A stretch of DNA of 6,957 bases, taken from the NCBI GenBank assembly GCA_019752775.1, contig JAIELU010000144.1, forward strand, positions 1 through 6,957, read 5' to 3'. The translations under genes were made by a program, and so were the position numbers. Below, piece by piece: positions 1-6,518 of the stretch (its first letter is position 1; every line of letters starts with the position of its first letter). Source of the DNA: Campylobacterales bacterium. GTDB lineage: Bacteria > Campylobacterota > Campylobacteria > Campylobacterales > Arcobacteraceae. The notes under the pieces were generated by a model. The model was not told where the DNA came from, made no database searches, and saw only the letters and a program-made list of their open reading frames with translations.

Positions 1-77
1 TGCATAATCTAAGCTTCCACCTACTGTTGCTGTTCCTGTTCCTTCATTTACACTTACATCATTTAATGTTAATGTTG
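1..77 (-). repeat. Adhesin tandem repeat, copy B (start of second unit, cut by window edge)
   Basis: This is identical to 310-386 over all 77 visible bases. Perfect nucleotide identity between neighbouring units suggests recent duplication or gene conversion. More units are expected beyond the window edge. Confidence 0.95.
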
Positions 78-1023
78 TTGCATCTTTTGTATCTGTTACA
101 GTTACTGTTGCTTTATCTGTTGTTACTAGGTTTTCAAAGTTCCCACCTGTTGTACTTACAACTGTTATATCATAAGTTTCACCATCGTTATATACATCAT
201 CTGTTTGAATTGTAAACGGTGTTGATTGAACTATTGTTCCTGCTACATAATCTGCTCCAAACGTAATTGTTGATCCATTTGAAAGTGTTACTACTAATGT
301 TGTTTGTGGTGCATAATCTAAGCTTCCACCTACTGTTGCTGTTCCTGTTCCTTCATTTACACTTACATCATTTAATGTTAATGTTGAGGTTGGTCTAGTT
401 ACCGCATTTTGTATATTAGGGGTATTTGCTGTCTCCACAGGAATAGTAGAAATAGTTTCACTTAGATTTTCCCATCTTGCAGTATCTGCAATACCATTTA
501 ATCCGCCATCAGTCAAAGAAAATATTGAGTTAAATGTTGAACCATTACTTCCATTTCCTCCTGCATCAGGTCCAGCTGCTGCTGCTCCTAGAGATTCTAA
601 TAGTGTTTGATAGTCTGTTATCATTGTTAGATTTGAATTTGTATTATTTCCCAATTCAACTGGTTTTGAGATTAGAGCCTCTAATCTATCAATTATCTCT
701 CCACCATCAAAAGAATTATTATCAACGATATTATCTACATCTTTTTCATTTGCATCTTTATTTATGATAATTGCAGTTGGATTAGACATATTTTCTGTAT
801 TTGCTTGAAGAAGTGGCACGATACCATTTAACTCTACTTTTATACTTTTTCCATCAACATTAAAAGTTAATATTACAGATTCTTGATTATCTTTGAAATT
901 GAGAACATAATTTGAAAAACCATTTGAGAACACATATTGTTCACCTTTTGCAGCATTAAACTGTAAATCGTTTTTTAAATCTACAACTTTTTGACCATTT
1001 TCACTTTTTATAGTAATTTTCAT
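1..1023 (-). CDS. Large repeat adhesin secreted by T1SS (LapA/BapA-like), N-terminal 341 residues, partial
   Basis: The frame is open from an ATG at 1023-1021 to the window edge with no stop, giving 341 residues; the gene continues past base 1. Residues 1-146 form a mostly beta-looking domain starting MKITIKSENG, without a signal peptide, as expected for T1SS cargo. Residues 146-160 are a Gly/Ala linker (GAAAAGPDAGGNG) resembling the di-alanine sites cut by LapG in LapA-type adhesins. After a short spacer, residue 214 onward holds Ig-like extender repeats of 103 residues with VNEGTGTATV, DDVYNDGETYDITV and TGGNFENLV motifs, typical of LapA-type adhesins. The gene lies just downstream of a complete T1SS on the same strand, which fits it being the exported cargo. 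The N-terminal domain does not clearly match the LapA retention module I remember and could instead be a BapA-prefix-like domain. The RTX region and C-terminal secretion signal lie outside the window. The cargo role is inference; the repeat and linker architecture is visible. Confidence 0.88.
   Translation of the reverse strand, partial: MKITIKSENGQKVVDLKNDLQFNAAKGEQYVFSNGFSNYVLNFKDNQESVILTFNVDGKSIKVELNGIVPLLQANTENMSNPTAIIINKDANEKDVDNIVDNNSFDGGEIIDRLEALISKPVELGNNTNSNLTMITDYQTLLESLGAAAAGPDAGGNGSNGSTFNSIFSLTDGGLNGIADTARWENLSETISTIPVETANTPNIQNAVTRPTSTLTLNDVSVNEGTGTATVGGSLDYAPQTTLVVTLSNGSTITFGADYVAGTIVQSTPFTIQTDDVYNDGETYDITVVSTTGGNFENLVTTDKATVTVTDTKDATTLTLNDVSVNEGTGTATVGGSLDYA
310..386 (-). repeat. 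Adhesin tandem repeat, copy A (start of first 309-nt unit)
   Basis: These 77 bases are identical to bases 1-77, exactly 309 nt (103 codons) away, so the repeat is in frame. They encode TLTLNDVSVNEGTGTATVGG and the following SLDYA, the start of an Ig-like extender domain. The first full unit spans about 384 to 76 on the minus strand (residues 214-316). Identity ends at base 387, where the non-repeated spacer (VTRPTS) begins. Confidence 0.95.
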
Positions 1024-1030
1024 CTTATTT

Positions 1031-1034
1031 CTCC
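1031..1034 (-). promoter_or_regulatory. Ribosome binding site of the adhesin gene (GGAG)
   Basis: GGAG lies 7 nt upstream of the ATG at 1023-1021. It is a good match to the anti-Shine-Dalgarno sequence and fixes the start of the adhesin at base 1023. Confidence 0.85.
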
Positions 1035-1056
1035 AATATTTATCTTAGATATCCAA

Positions 1057-1107
1057 AAGTATAATTTTATACTTAAATATTATATAAATAAAGTCTCTAA
1101 AAAGTTT
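1057..1107 (-). promoter_or_regulatory. Candidate adhesin promoter overlapping a 7-bp inverted repeat
   Basis: Minus-strand TATAAT at 1084-1079 is a good -10 box; the upstream T-rich stretch has no clear -35, which is common in Campylobacterota. Transcription would start near 1072, leaving a leader of about 50 nt. A perfect inverted repeat, AAGTATA-AAAT-TATACTT, occupies 1074-1057 and covers the predicted start site. It contains a second possible -10 (TATAAA, 1071-1066). An operator or a 5' leader hairpin are both possible. The promoter is an inference from motif and position, supported by the terminator just upstream. Confidence 0.5.
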
Positions 1108-1123
1108 TTTTATTATTAAATTT

Positions 1124-1155
1124 GAAGAAAAGACAACCTATGCTAGGTTATCTTT
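1124..1155 (-). terminator. Rho-independent terminator of the T1SS operon, overlapping the HlyD-family stop codon
   Basis: On the minus strand GATAACCTA (1152-1144), loop GCA (1143-1141) and TAGGTTGTC (1140-1132) form a 9-bp stem with one G-T pair. The run TTTTCTTC follows, and the A-run before the stem can pair with its first Ts. The TAA stop of the fusion-protein gene (1150-1148) is inside the 5' arm. It separates the transporter operon from the adhesin gene. Confidence 0.8.
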
Positions 1156-2563
1156 CATGAAGAGAGTCTTGTTTTACTTTTAGTATTGGTTTTAATAAGA
1201 AATCTAGGATTGTTTTTTTACCAGTTACAATATCAACCGTTGCAATCATTCCAGGAATAATAGGTAGTTTTTTACCTCTTCTTTCTAAATAATTTTTATC
1301 AGTTTTTACTAAAACTCGATAATAACTTTTTCCATCTTTTGACTCTTTATCAACGATTGTATCAGCTGAAATTTCTACAATCTTACCTTCTAATCCACCA
1401 TAAATTCCAAAATCATACGCTGTTATTTTTATAATTGCTTTTTGACTTGGATTTATAAAGGCTATATCTTTTGGGTCAATTTTTGCTTCTACAACTAAGG
1501 CATCACTTAATGGTACAATTTCTATTAAATCCATACCAGATTGAACAACTCCACCAATAGTATTAAAATTAAGTTGTTTAATGATCCCATCAACAGGCGA
1601 AGTAATAGTTGTTTTTGCAACTTTGTCTCTATCTCCTACTAACTTTGCTTCAAATTTATTTATTTGGCTTACTGTTTTTTGTAAATCTCTTGAAGCTTCT
1701 GCTTTAAATGTATCTATTTTTTCTTTAATTCTATTTTGTGCTTCAGAAATTGCAAAATTTGATCTTGAAATAGACAATCTTGCTGTTTGTAAATCACCTT
1801 TTGTTACATTGTATTCTTTTTCAATATCTAATAAATCATACTTTGATTTTATTCCTCGTTCAACAAGTTTTTTAATAGTAACTCTTTGTTCTTCAATAAA
1901 ACCTAAAGTATCTGTTAATTTTTTAATAGTACTTTCAATTTCTTTTAACTCTTGAAATTTTTGACTTTCTTGATTTTCAAGAACTTTTATAGAAGATTTT
2001 ATTTCTCTAAATCTATTTTCTAATAACAATTTTTCATTTATATCATATCTAGACATATCTTTTATAATTTTTTCATCAAATTCAAGTACTGGTAATTCAC
2101 TATTAATATCAATCATTGATTCTACTTCTAATCTAGTTTTTAATGCTAATAATGACAAATATTCTTGTTTACTCTCTTCTAATGTTGCTTGAAATCTAGT
2201 AGTATCAATTTTCATCAAAGGAGTATCAAATTTTACAATATCTCCTTCTTTTATGAAAATTTCTGAAATAATTCCGCCATCCAAAGACTGAACAGTTTGA
2301 ATTTTATCTGTGGGGATTACTTTTCCATTTCCTCTAGCTAATTCATCTATTTCAGCAAGTGCTGCCCACAATAAAAGTATTGAGAATATACCTGTAATTA
2401 ATAAAAATATTATATTAGAAACTCTACTTGGCTCTTCATTTGAATTTGCATAAGAATTATACATAAACTCTAAATCTTCCTCTTTCTCATCTTCTAAACC
2501 ATAAAGTCTTTTAATCCAATGAAAAAGACCTTTATTCTCTTCAATTTTTTTATTTTTTTGCAT
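1148..2563 (-). CDS. T1SS membrane fusion protein, HlyD family (LapC-like)
   Basis: This 471-residue protein is the periplasmic adaptor linking the inner-membrane ABC transporter to the outer-membrane channel. It has a charged cytoplasmic N-terminus (1-48), one membrane segment (about 49-70, IIFLLITGIFSILLLWAALA), a first half-lipoyl/beta segment (about 81-120), a long coiled-coil hairpin (about 122-315), the second half-lipoyl segment (about 318-350, TSPVDGIIKQLNFNTIGGVV) and a beta-barrel region (about 352-448). It ends with the typical HlyD-family signature IIPGMIATVDIVTGKKTILD and LLKPI. The length is normal for the family. The ATG lies 3 nt after the TAG of the ABC transporter gene, so the two are cotranscribed and probably translationally coupled. 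The likely ribosome site is AGG at 2573-2571, 7 nt before the ATG and inside the last codons of the upstream gene. The family call is firm; the LapC-like sub-assignment follows from the partners and cargo. Confidence 0.96.
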   Translation of the reverse strand: MQKNKKIEENKGLFHWIKRLYGLEDEKEEDLEFMYNSYANSNEEPSRVSNIIFLLITGIFSILLLWAALAEIDELARGNGKVIPTDKIQTVQSLDGGIISEIFIKEGDIVKFDTPLMKIDTTRFQATLEESKQEYLSLLALKTRLEVESMIDINSELPVLEFDEKIIKDMSRYDINEKLLLENRFREIKSSIKVLENQESQKFQELKEIESTIKKLTDTLGFIEEQRVTIKKLVERGIKSKYDLLDIEKEYNVTKGDLQTARLSISRSNFAISEAQNRIKEKIDTFKAEASRDLQKTVSQINKFEAKLVGDRDKVAKTTITSPVDGIIKQLNFNTIGGVVQSGMDLIEIVPLSDALVVEAKIDPKDIAFINPSQKAIIKITAYDFGIYGGLEGKIVEISADTIVDKESKDGKSYYRVLVKTDKNYLERRGKKLPIIPGMIATVDIVTGKKTILDFLLKPILKVKQDSLHER

Positions 2564-2566
2564 AAC

Positions 2567-4726
2567 CTAACCTAACTTTGTTGTAAAAACTTCATCTTTA
2601 GGTCCATCAACAATTATTTGACCATTCTCAACAATTATTATTCTATCGACTAATTGTAATAAAGAAGTTTTATGTGTTACGACAATTAAAGTTTTTTCAC
2701 TAACAATATTTTGAAGTCTATTTATAAATGATTTTTCAGTTTGTCTATCCATTGAATTAGTTGGTTCATCCAGCATTATTATATTGGGGTCTGAAATTAA
2801 AGCACGTGCAAGAGTTACAGATTGTCTCTCTCCACCTGATAATCCCTCACCTCTTTCTCCAACTAATAAATCATATCCTGCTTCATGTTTTCCTAAAAAG
2901 TCATCAAGTCCTGCTATTTTTGAAACCCTTAATAATTCTTCATCTGAAACATATTGTTCTCCAATTGTTAAATTATCTTTTATTGTTCCCATAAATAAAA
3001 ATGGCTCTTGAGGAACACTTCCAATTGCATGTCTTAAATCTGTTGGATCTATTTGTCTTGTATCTAATCCATCAATTAAAACAGACCCTTTTGTTGGTTC
3101 ATATAAATTCATTATAAGTTTTAATAATGTCGATTTTCCAGAACCAATTTTTCCAAGAATTGCAACTTTTTCACCTTGTTTAATCACTAAATTAATATCT
3201 TTTAGTGTTTGGTGATTTTGATTCTTATAAGCAAATTGAACATCTTTTAATTCAATATCACCTTTCAAATTCGGTCTACTAATATATGACTTATTTTCTT
3301 TCTCAACTGGCATTCTCATAACCTCATCTAGGTTATTTAAAGACAACATTGTTCTATCAAATTTAATAATCATAGCAACCAATTGAGAAATTGGAGCAAT
3401 TACTCTTCCATTTAAAATCATTGCTGCAATTATTGCTCCCATTGTTATTTCACCCTCTTGAGCTAAATAAACTCCTGCTGCAACAATAGCTATATTAGAA
3501 AACTGTGAAATAAAAGCTGTTAAATAAGTAATAGTTTGAGATAAAAAATGACCTTTATCTGCATAATGTACAGTTCTATTAATAGAATTATCCCAATGTG
3601 TTTTCATTCTATTTTGAGCTTTTACACTTTTTATAATTTCTAAACCAGAAACAGTCTCTATAAGTGTAGTTTGTTTTATTTGTTCTTCTTTTACAGATTT
3701 TGAAATTATTTCTTTAAGTGGTCTTTGCATATACCATGAAATTAATAATGAAATTATTACAGTTATAATTGTTATATATGCTAAAGGACCTGCTATAAAA
3801 AATATTACTATAATAAAAATTATTGCAAAAGGTAAATCAACAATAGCTGCCATCGTAGCACCAGTAAAAAACTCCCGCACACTCTCAAAAGATTGTAATC
3901 TACTTACAAACTGTCCTGTCGAAGCTGGTTTTGCCTCAAGTTTTATATTTAATAAATGATTAAATATTTTATTTGACATTATCGTATCAGCTCTTTTACT
4001 AGCGATTCCAAGAAAATGAGATCTTAAAATTTTTAACAATAAATCAAAAAACATTACTATTGAAATTCCAATAAATAAAGCCCATAAAGTTTCTATTGCA
4101 TTATTTGGTAAAACTCTATCATAAACATTCATTGTAAAAAGAGGCGTTGCTAAAATAAACAAATTTATAAATAAAGAGACAACTATTACCTGCTGATATA
4201 TTCCTTTATTTCTTAATAAAGTTCCCCAAAACCACTCTTTTGGATTATCAACAACTACTTCTTTTTCTATTCTATTATTGAAGTTGTATTCTGGTTTTAT
4301 AATTATAACTTCACCCGTATATTCACTTTGAAGTTTTTCTATACTCATTTGTGTTTCACCTGAAATCAATCCAGGAATAATCACATTTGCAGTTCCTTCT
4401 TTTAGGTTATATGTTAATAAAACACAAGCTCTATTTTTATCTAACAATAAAACAGAAGGAAGAGCCAATTTTGTTATATCTTTTAATTTCTCTCTATTTA
4501 CTGTTTTAGTAACTAATCCTATACGAGAAGAAGCTTGATGAAACATCGATATATTCATTGAAGTTTTATGAATTGGTAATCCAAAAGTTAAAGATTCTGC
4601 TGATGTTTCTCTGTTGTGATACTTAGATAAAAAAAGTAGACAACCTAAAAGATCATCTACTTTTCTTCTATCTTTAAGATTTGTTAATGTTTCATTTTCT
4701 ATTGTATTATCAGAAGTATTTTCCAA
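2567..4726 (-). CDS. T1SS ABC transporter/permease with degenerate C39-like domain (LapB-like), TTG start
   Basis: This 719-residue inner-membrane exporter couples ATP hydrolysis to export of the adhesin. Residues about 22-145 form a C39-peptidase-like domain: DDLLGCLLFL lacks the usual catalytic Asp/Glu-Cys-Gly, and the later strand RACVLL lacks the catalytic His, so it should bind cargo rather than cleave it. Membrane segments lie at about 178-198, 212-232, 293-335 and 398-445. The nucleotide-binding domain has Walker A GKIGSGKST (525-533), Q-loop Q573, signature LSGGERQ (629-635), Walker B IIMLDEP (649-655), D-loop SMD (658-660) and H-loop H685, so it looks active. The start codon is TTG (4726-4724) with AAGG 6 nt upstream. 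An in-frame TAA lies just upstream at 4741-4739 and the next ATG is at residue 57, inside the C39-like domain, so TTG is the only sensible start. The fusion-protein gene follows after 3 nt. Family and function are firm. Confidence 0.96.
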   Translation of the reverse strand: MENTSDNTIENETLTNLKDRRKVDDLLGCLLFLSKYHNRETSAESLTFGLPIHKTSMNISMFHQASSRIGLVTKTVNREKLKDITKLALPSVLLLDKNRACVLLTYNLKEGTANVIIPGLISGETQMSIEKLQSEYTGEVIIIKPEYNFNNRIEKEVVVDNPKEWFWGTLLRNKGIYQQVIVVSLFINLFILATPLFTMNVYDRVLPNNAIETLWALFIGISIVMFFDLLLKILRSHFLGIASKRADTIMSNKIFNHLLNIKLEAKPASTGQFVSRLQSFESVREFFTGATMAAIVDLPFAIIFIIVIFFIAGPLAYITIITVIISLLISWYMQRPLKEIISKSVKEEQIKQTTLIETVSGLEIIKSVKAQNRMKTHWDNSINRTVHYADKGHFLSQTITYLTAFISQFSNIAIVAAGVYLAQEGEITMGAIIAAMILNGRVIAPISQLVAMIIKFDRTMLSLNNLDEVMRMPVEKENKSYISRPNLKGDIELKDVQFAYKNQNHQTLKDINLVIKQGEKVAILGKIGSGKSTLLKLIMNLYEPTKGSVLIDGLDTRQIDPTDLRHAIGSVPQEPFLFMGTIKDNLTIGEQYVSDEELLRVSKIAGLDDFLGKHEAGYDLLVGERGEGLSGGERQSVTLARALISDPNIIMLDEPTNSMDRQTEKSFINRLQNIVSEKTLIVVTHKTSLLQLVDRIIIVENGQIIVDGPKDEVFTTKLG

Positions 4727-4859
4727 TATTAACCTTTTTTATAAAAACTCATAAATATTAAAATTATGGCTTATTTGTAAGAGACAAAAGATAATTTATT
4801 TTTTAAGTAATTTTGCCATTTTTACGAAGTTTAATGTACCATAAATAACCTTAGCAGAT
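4727..4859 (-). other. Non-coding spacer between the hairpin and the ABC transporter gene
   Basis: No gene is visible in this stretch. It is very AT-rich. CATAAT and TTTATAA elements on the minus strand could act as a -10 box for a separate promoter of the transporter genes, but no matching -35 at normal spacing is seen. It is therefore unresolved whether the transporter genes depend on read-through from the tolC-like gene. Confidence 0.4.
4733..4737 (-). promoter_or_regulatory. Ribosome binding site deciding the TTG start of the ABC transporter gene
   Basis: AAAGG (4737-4733) sits 6 nt before TTG at 4726-4724. No ATG or GTG start is available between this TTG and the in-frame stop at 4741-4739. 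Confidence 0.75.
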
Positions 4860-4896
4860 TTTAAAGCCTCATTTATAGTATAAGTAAGGCTTTAAA
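4860..4896 (-). terminator. Long hairpin after the tolC-like gene: weak terminator, attenuator or mRNA-stabilising stem
   Basis: TTTAAAGCCT (4860-4869 on the plus strand) pairs perfectly with AGGCTTTAAA (4887-4896). After one C/A mismatch, six more pairs (4871-4876 with 4880-4885, one G-T) close on a 3-nt loop. The hairpin starts 8 nt beyond the TAA of the tolC-like gene. On neither strand is it followed by a proper T-run, because the Ts after the GC core are in the stem. Partial termination that keeps the channel gene expressed above the transporter genes is plausible, as is 3'-end protection. Confidence 0.55.
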
Positions 4897-4903
4897 TAAA
4901 ATA

Positions 4904-6370
4904 TTATTTTTTAGGTGATTGTGGAGTTTTATTTTTTGTGTTTTTTGAAGTTGTTTTTTCATCTCCAAATAATGCACCTAATTCTTCTGATTCTGCTTCT
5001 TTTGAAGCTTTTTGTTGTTCAGAAACCAAAGAGCTTAAAGCTTTATCATTTGAACAACCATCTTCTGATTCTAAAACAGTAGTTGTTAACATTGATAATA
5101 TATTTAAAATATCAAAATAATTTGTATATAAATCATATTCACGTGCCACTAAACTTTTTTTAGCTTCATATAAAACTGTTTGTGCATCTAAAATATCAAC
5201 AAAGGTTCTTGTTCCTGATTCAAATTCACTTTTATATACTTCAACAATATTTTCATTTGCAATAACATAATCTTTTAGAACAGCTATTCTTTCTTTATTT
5301 TTTAGAAATCTTTTATGATTTACTTTGATTGATTCAACAATTTTATTAGTAATTGCATCTAATCTTTCTTTTTCTTCTGCTAAAAATAATGATTCTTGTT
5401 GTGATACAGCATAATCTCCACCACCGTTATATAAGTTCCAAGCAAGATTTATTCTTCCATAAGCTTGATTTTCTTTTCCTTCTTCATTTAATGCTAAATC
5501 ATTATCAGTTAGAGCTTTTAATTCTAGACTTAATTTTGGTAAAAATTTTGAATCAGCTTGTGCAATTTTTTCTCTTTGAGCTTTAATTACTTCTATTTGT
5601 CTTTGAATTTCATAATTTTTTAAAACAGCAGATTCTACTGTTTGTTGTAAATTATCTGGTATTTTTGATAAATCAATTTTTGGTCTACACTCATTTCCAG
5701 ATGGTTCAATTCCTACATATCTTTTAAAAGTACTAATTTTTGAGCTTTTTAAATCTTCTTCTTCTAAATATTTTTCTTTAACAAAACTTAATTTAGAATC
5801 AACTTCATAAGTTTCAAGTACTTCTCCACTAATTGACTCTTTTTCTTTTGCTGTTTGAAGATTTTCTTCATTAGTTATAATCATATTTTTTGTTAAATCT
5901 AACATTTCATTGTATTGAACTAAATCTTTATAAGCAATGATTGTTTCATAAACAACATTATCAATATTTTTTTCTGTTCTATATTTATTAGCTAAATCAT
6001 TATGTTTTGCTTCTTGTACTTGACTTGGAGTTAAATTACCATCATATAACATTTGATTCAATGCTATTCCAAAATTATATCCATCTTCTTGATCTGAACC
6101 ATCTGGATAATCGTTACCAGAATTTGGATGATCATATTTTTTATCAGAGTTACTTTTTTCTAATCTTCCATCCACATCAATTCTTGGATAATAATTAGCT
6201 TTTCTTTCATCAATATACTTTCTAAATGCTTCTTGATTATTTTTCTCAGCTATAATTTCTGGATTAGTAGCTAATACTTTATTCACACTCTCTTTTAAGC
6301 TAACTGCTTGTAAAGAACCACTTGCTAAGATAGAAATACAAGCAAACCTAAGTAATTTTTTTATGTACAT
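4904..6370 (-). CDS. TolC-family outer-membrane channel of the T1SS (LapE-like)
   Basis: This is the outer-membrane efflux/secretion channel that completes the T1SS. From the chosen ATG (6370-6368) it is 488 residues: a signal peptide of about 22 residues (MYIKKLLRFACISILASG, cut after SLQA), then two TolC-type repeats. The duplicated landmarks are visible: ANYYPRIDV with SKFLPKLSLE, and LNQMLYDGN with LAWNLYNGG. The helical stretches end in FESGTRTFVDILDAQTVLYEAKK, a typical TolC-family motif. The last 40 or so residues are a charged Lys/Glu/Ser/Thr tail (ends PQSPKK), probably disordered. An ATG four codons upstream (6382) gives a 492-residue version, but it has no ribosome site, whereas GGGAG (6380-6376) lies 5 nt before the chosen ATG. 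It heads the operon, divergent from a response regulator gene. Two cysteines (residues 228 and 439 of the chosen form) could form a disulfide after export. The family call is firm. Confidence 0.94.
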   Translation of the reverse strand: MYIKKLLRFACISILASGSLQAVSLKESVNKVLATNPEIIAEKNNQEAFRKYIDERKANYYPRIDVDGRLEKSNSDKKYDHPNSGNDYPDGSDQEDGYNFGIALNQMLYDGNLTPSQVQEAKHNDLANKYRTEKNIDNVVYETIIAYKDLVQYNEMLDLTKNMIITNEENLQTAKEKESISGEVLETYEVDSKLSFVKEKYLEEEDLKSSKISTFKRYVGIEPSGNECRPKIDLSKIPDNLQQTVESAVLKNYEIQRQIEVIKAQREKIAQADSKFLPKLSLELKALTDNDLALNEEGKENQAYGRINLAWNLYNGGGDYAVSQQESLFLAEEKERLDAITNKIVESIKVNHKRFLKNKERIAVLKDYVIANENIVEVYKSEFESGTRTFVDILDAQTVLYEAKKSLVAREYDLYTNYFDILNILSMLTTTVLESEDGCSNDKALSSLVSEQQKASKEAESEELGALFGDEKTTSKNTKNKTPQSPKK

Positions 6371-6375
6371 TTTAA

Positions 6376-6380
6376 CTCCC
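6376..6380 (-). promoter_or_regulatory. Ribosome binding site deciding the start of the tolC-like gene (GGGAG)
   Basis: GGGAG followed by TTAAA precedes the ATG at 6370-6368 by 5 nt. It overlaps the codons right after the alternative upstream ATG at 6382, which itself has only an AT-rich stretch before it. This favours the inner start and a normal short signal peptide. Confidence 0.8.
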
Positions 6381-6461
6381 ATTAAAATAAATTCAAAGAC
6401 TCTAAATAATTTTATATATTACTTTACAGCCTTTTCACTTAAGTACCAATTAAAACAATTT

Positions 6462-6490
6462 TTGATTAAGCTCTATTATCATAATATACA
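6462..6490 (+). promoter_or_regulatory. Candidate sigma-70 promoter of the response regulator, with 13-nt palindrome
   Basis: TTGATT (6462-6467) and TATACA (6485-6490) are separated by 17 nt, giving a predicted transcription start near 6497, about 22 nt before the ATG. A perfect palindrome, TATTAT-C-ATAATA (6474-6486), lies in the spacer and touches the -10, a position suited to a repressor or autoregulator. AT-rich palindromes arise easily by chance in DNA of this composition. Confidence 0.45.
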
Positions 6491-6518
6491 AAATTATTAT
6501 TTTATCAAAAGAGTAAAT

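Larger units (their letters stand above)
6371..6518. promoter_or_regulatory. Divergent promoter region between the tolC-like operon and the response regulator
   Basis: All control elements for both directions must fit in about 148 nt. For the minus strand, TATAAA at 6416-6411 is a candidate -10 with no convincing -35. An 8-bp palindrome ACTTAAGT lies at 6437-6444, a little upstream of that box, where an activator or repressor could bind. No gene is seen here. Confidence 0.55.

Noticed and set aside
27..767. Short plus-strand open frames rich in Leu/His/Tyr opposite the adhesin
   Set aside because: These are low-complexity translations of the complement of repeat and Asn/Thr-rich coding sequence, with no start signals.
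1581..1955. Open plus-strand frame of 124 codons opposite the fusion-protein gene
   Set aside because: It lies wholly antisense to a well-supported HlyD-family gene, its product is low-complexity Ser/Phe/Leu-rich, and no ribosome site or family motif is seen.
2761..3011. Two overlapping plus-strand open frames opposite the ATPase domain
   Set aside because: Both are antisense to the conserved nucleotide-binding domain and show no protein features of their own; they are by-products of its codon use.
4796..4819. Seven-codon minus-strand mini-frame (MAKLLKK) ahead of the ABC transporter gene, a possible leader peptide
   Set aside because: It has no Shine-Dalgarno site and no linked terminator/antiterminator pair, and frames this short are expected by chance.
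4938..6198. Short plus-strand open frames opposite the tolC-like gene
   Set aside because: They are antisense to a clear TolC-family gene and low in complexity, with no ribosome sites.
6310..6370. Lipoprotein signal in the TolC-like protein (Cys at residue 10)
   Set aside because: The residues before the Cys (RFA) do not form a lipobox and the hydrophobic core continues after it; a standard cleavage after SLQA fits better.
6430..6455. Possible sigma-54 promoter (TTGGTAC-like) for the tolC-like operon
   Set aside because: The GC element at -12 is missing at the required spacing from the GG.
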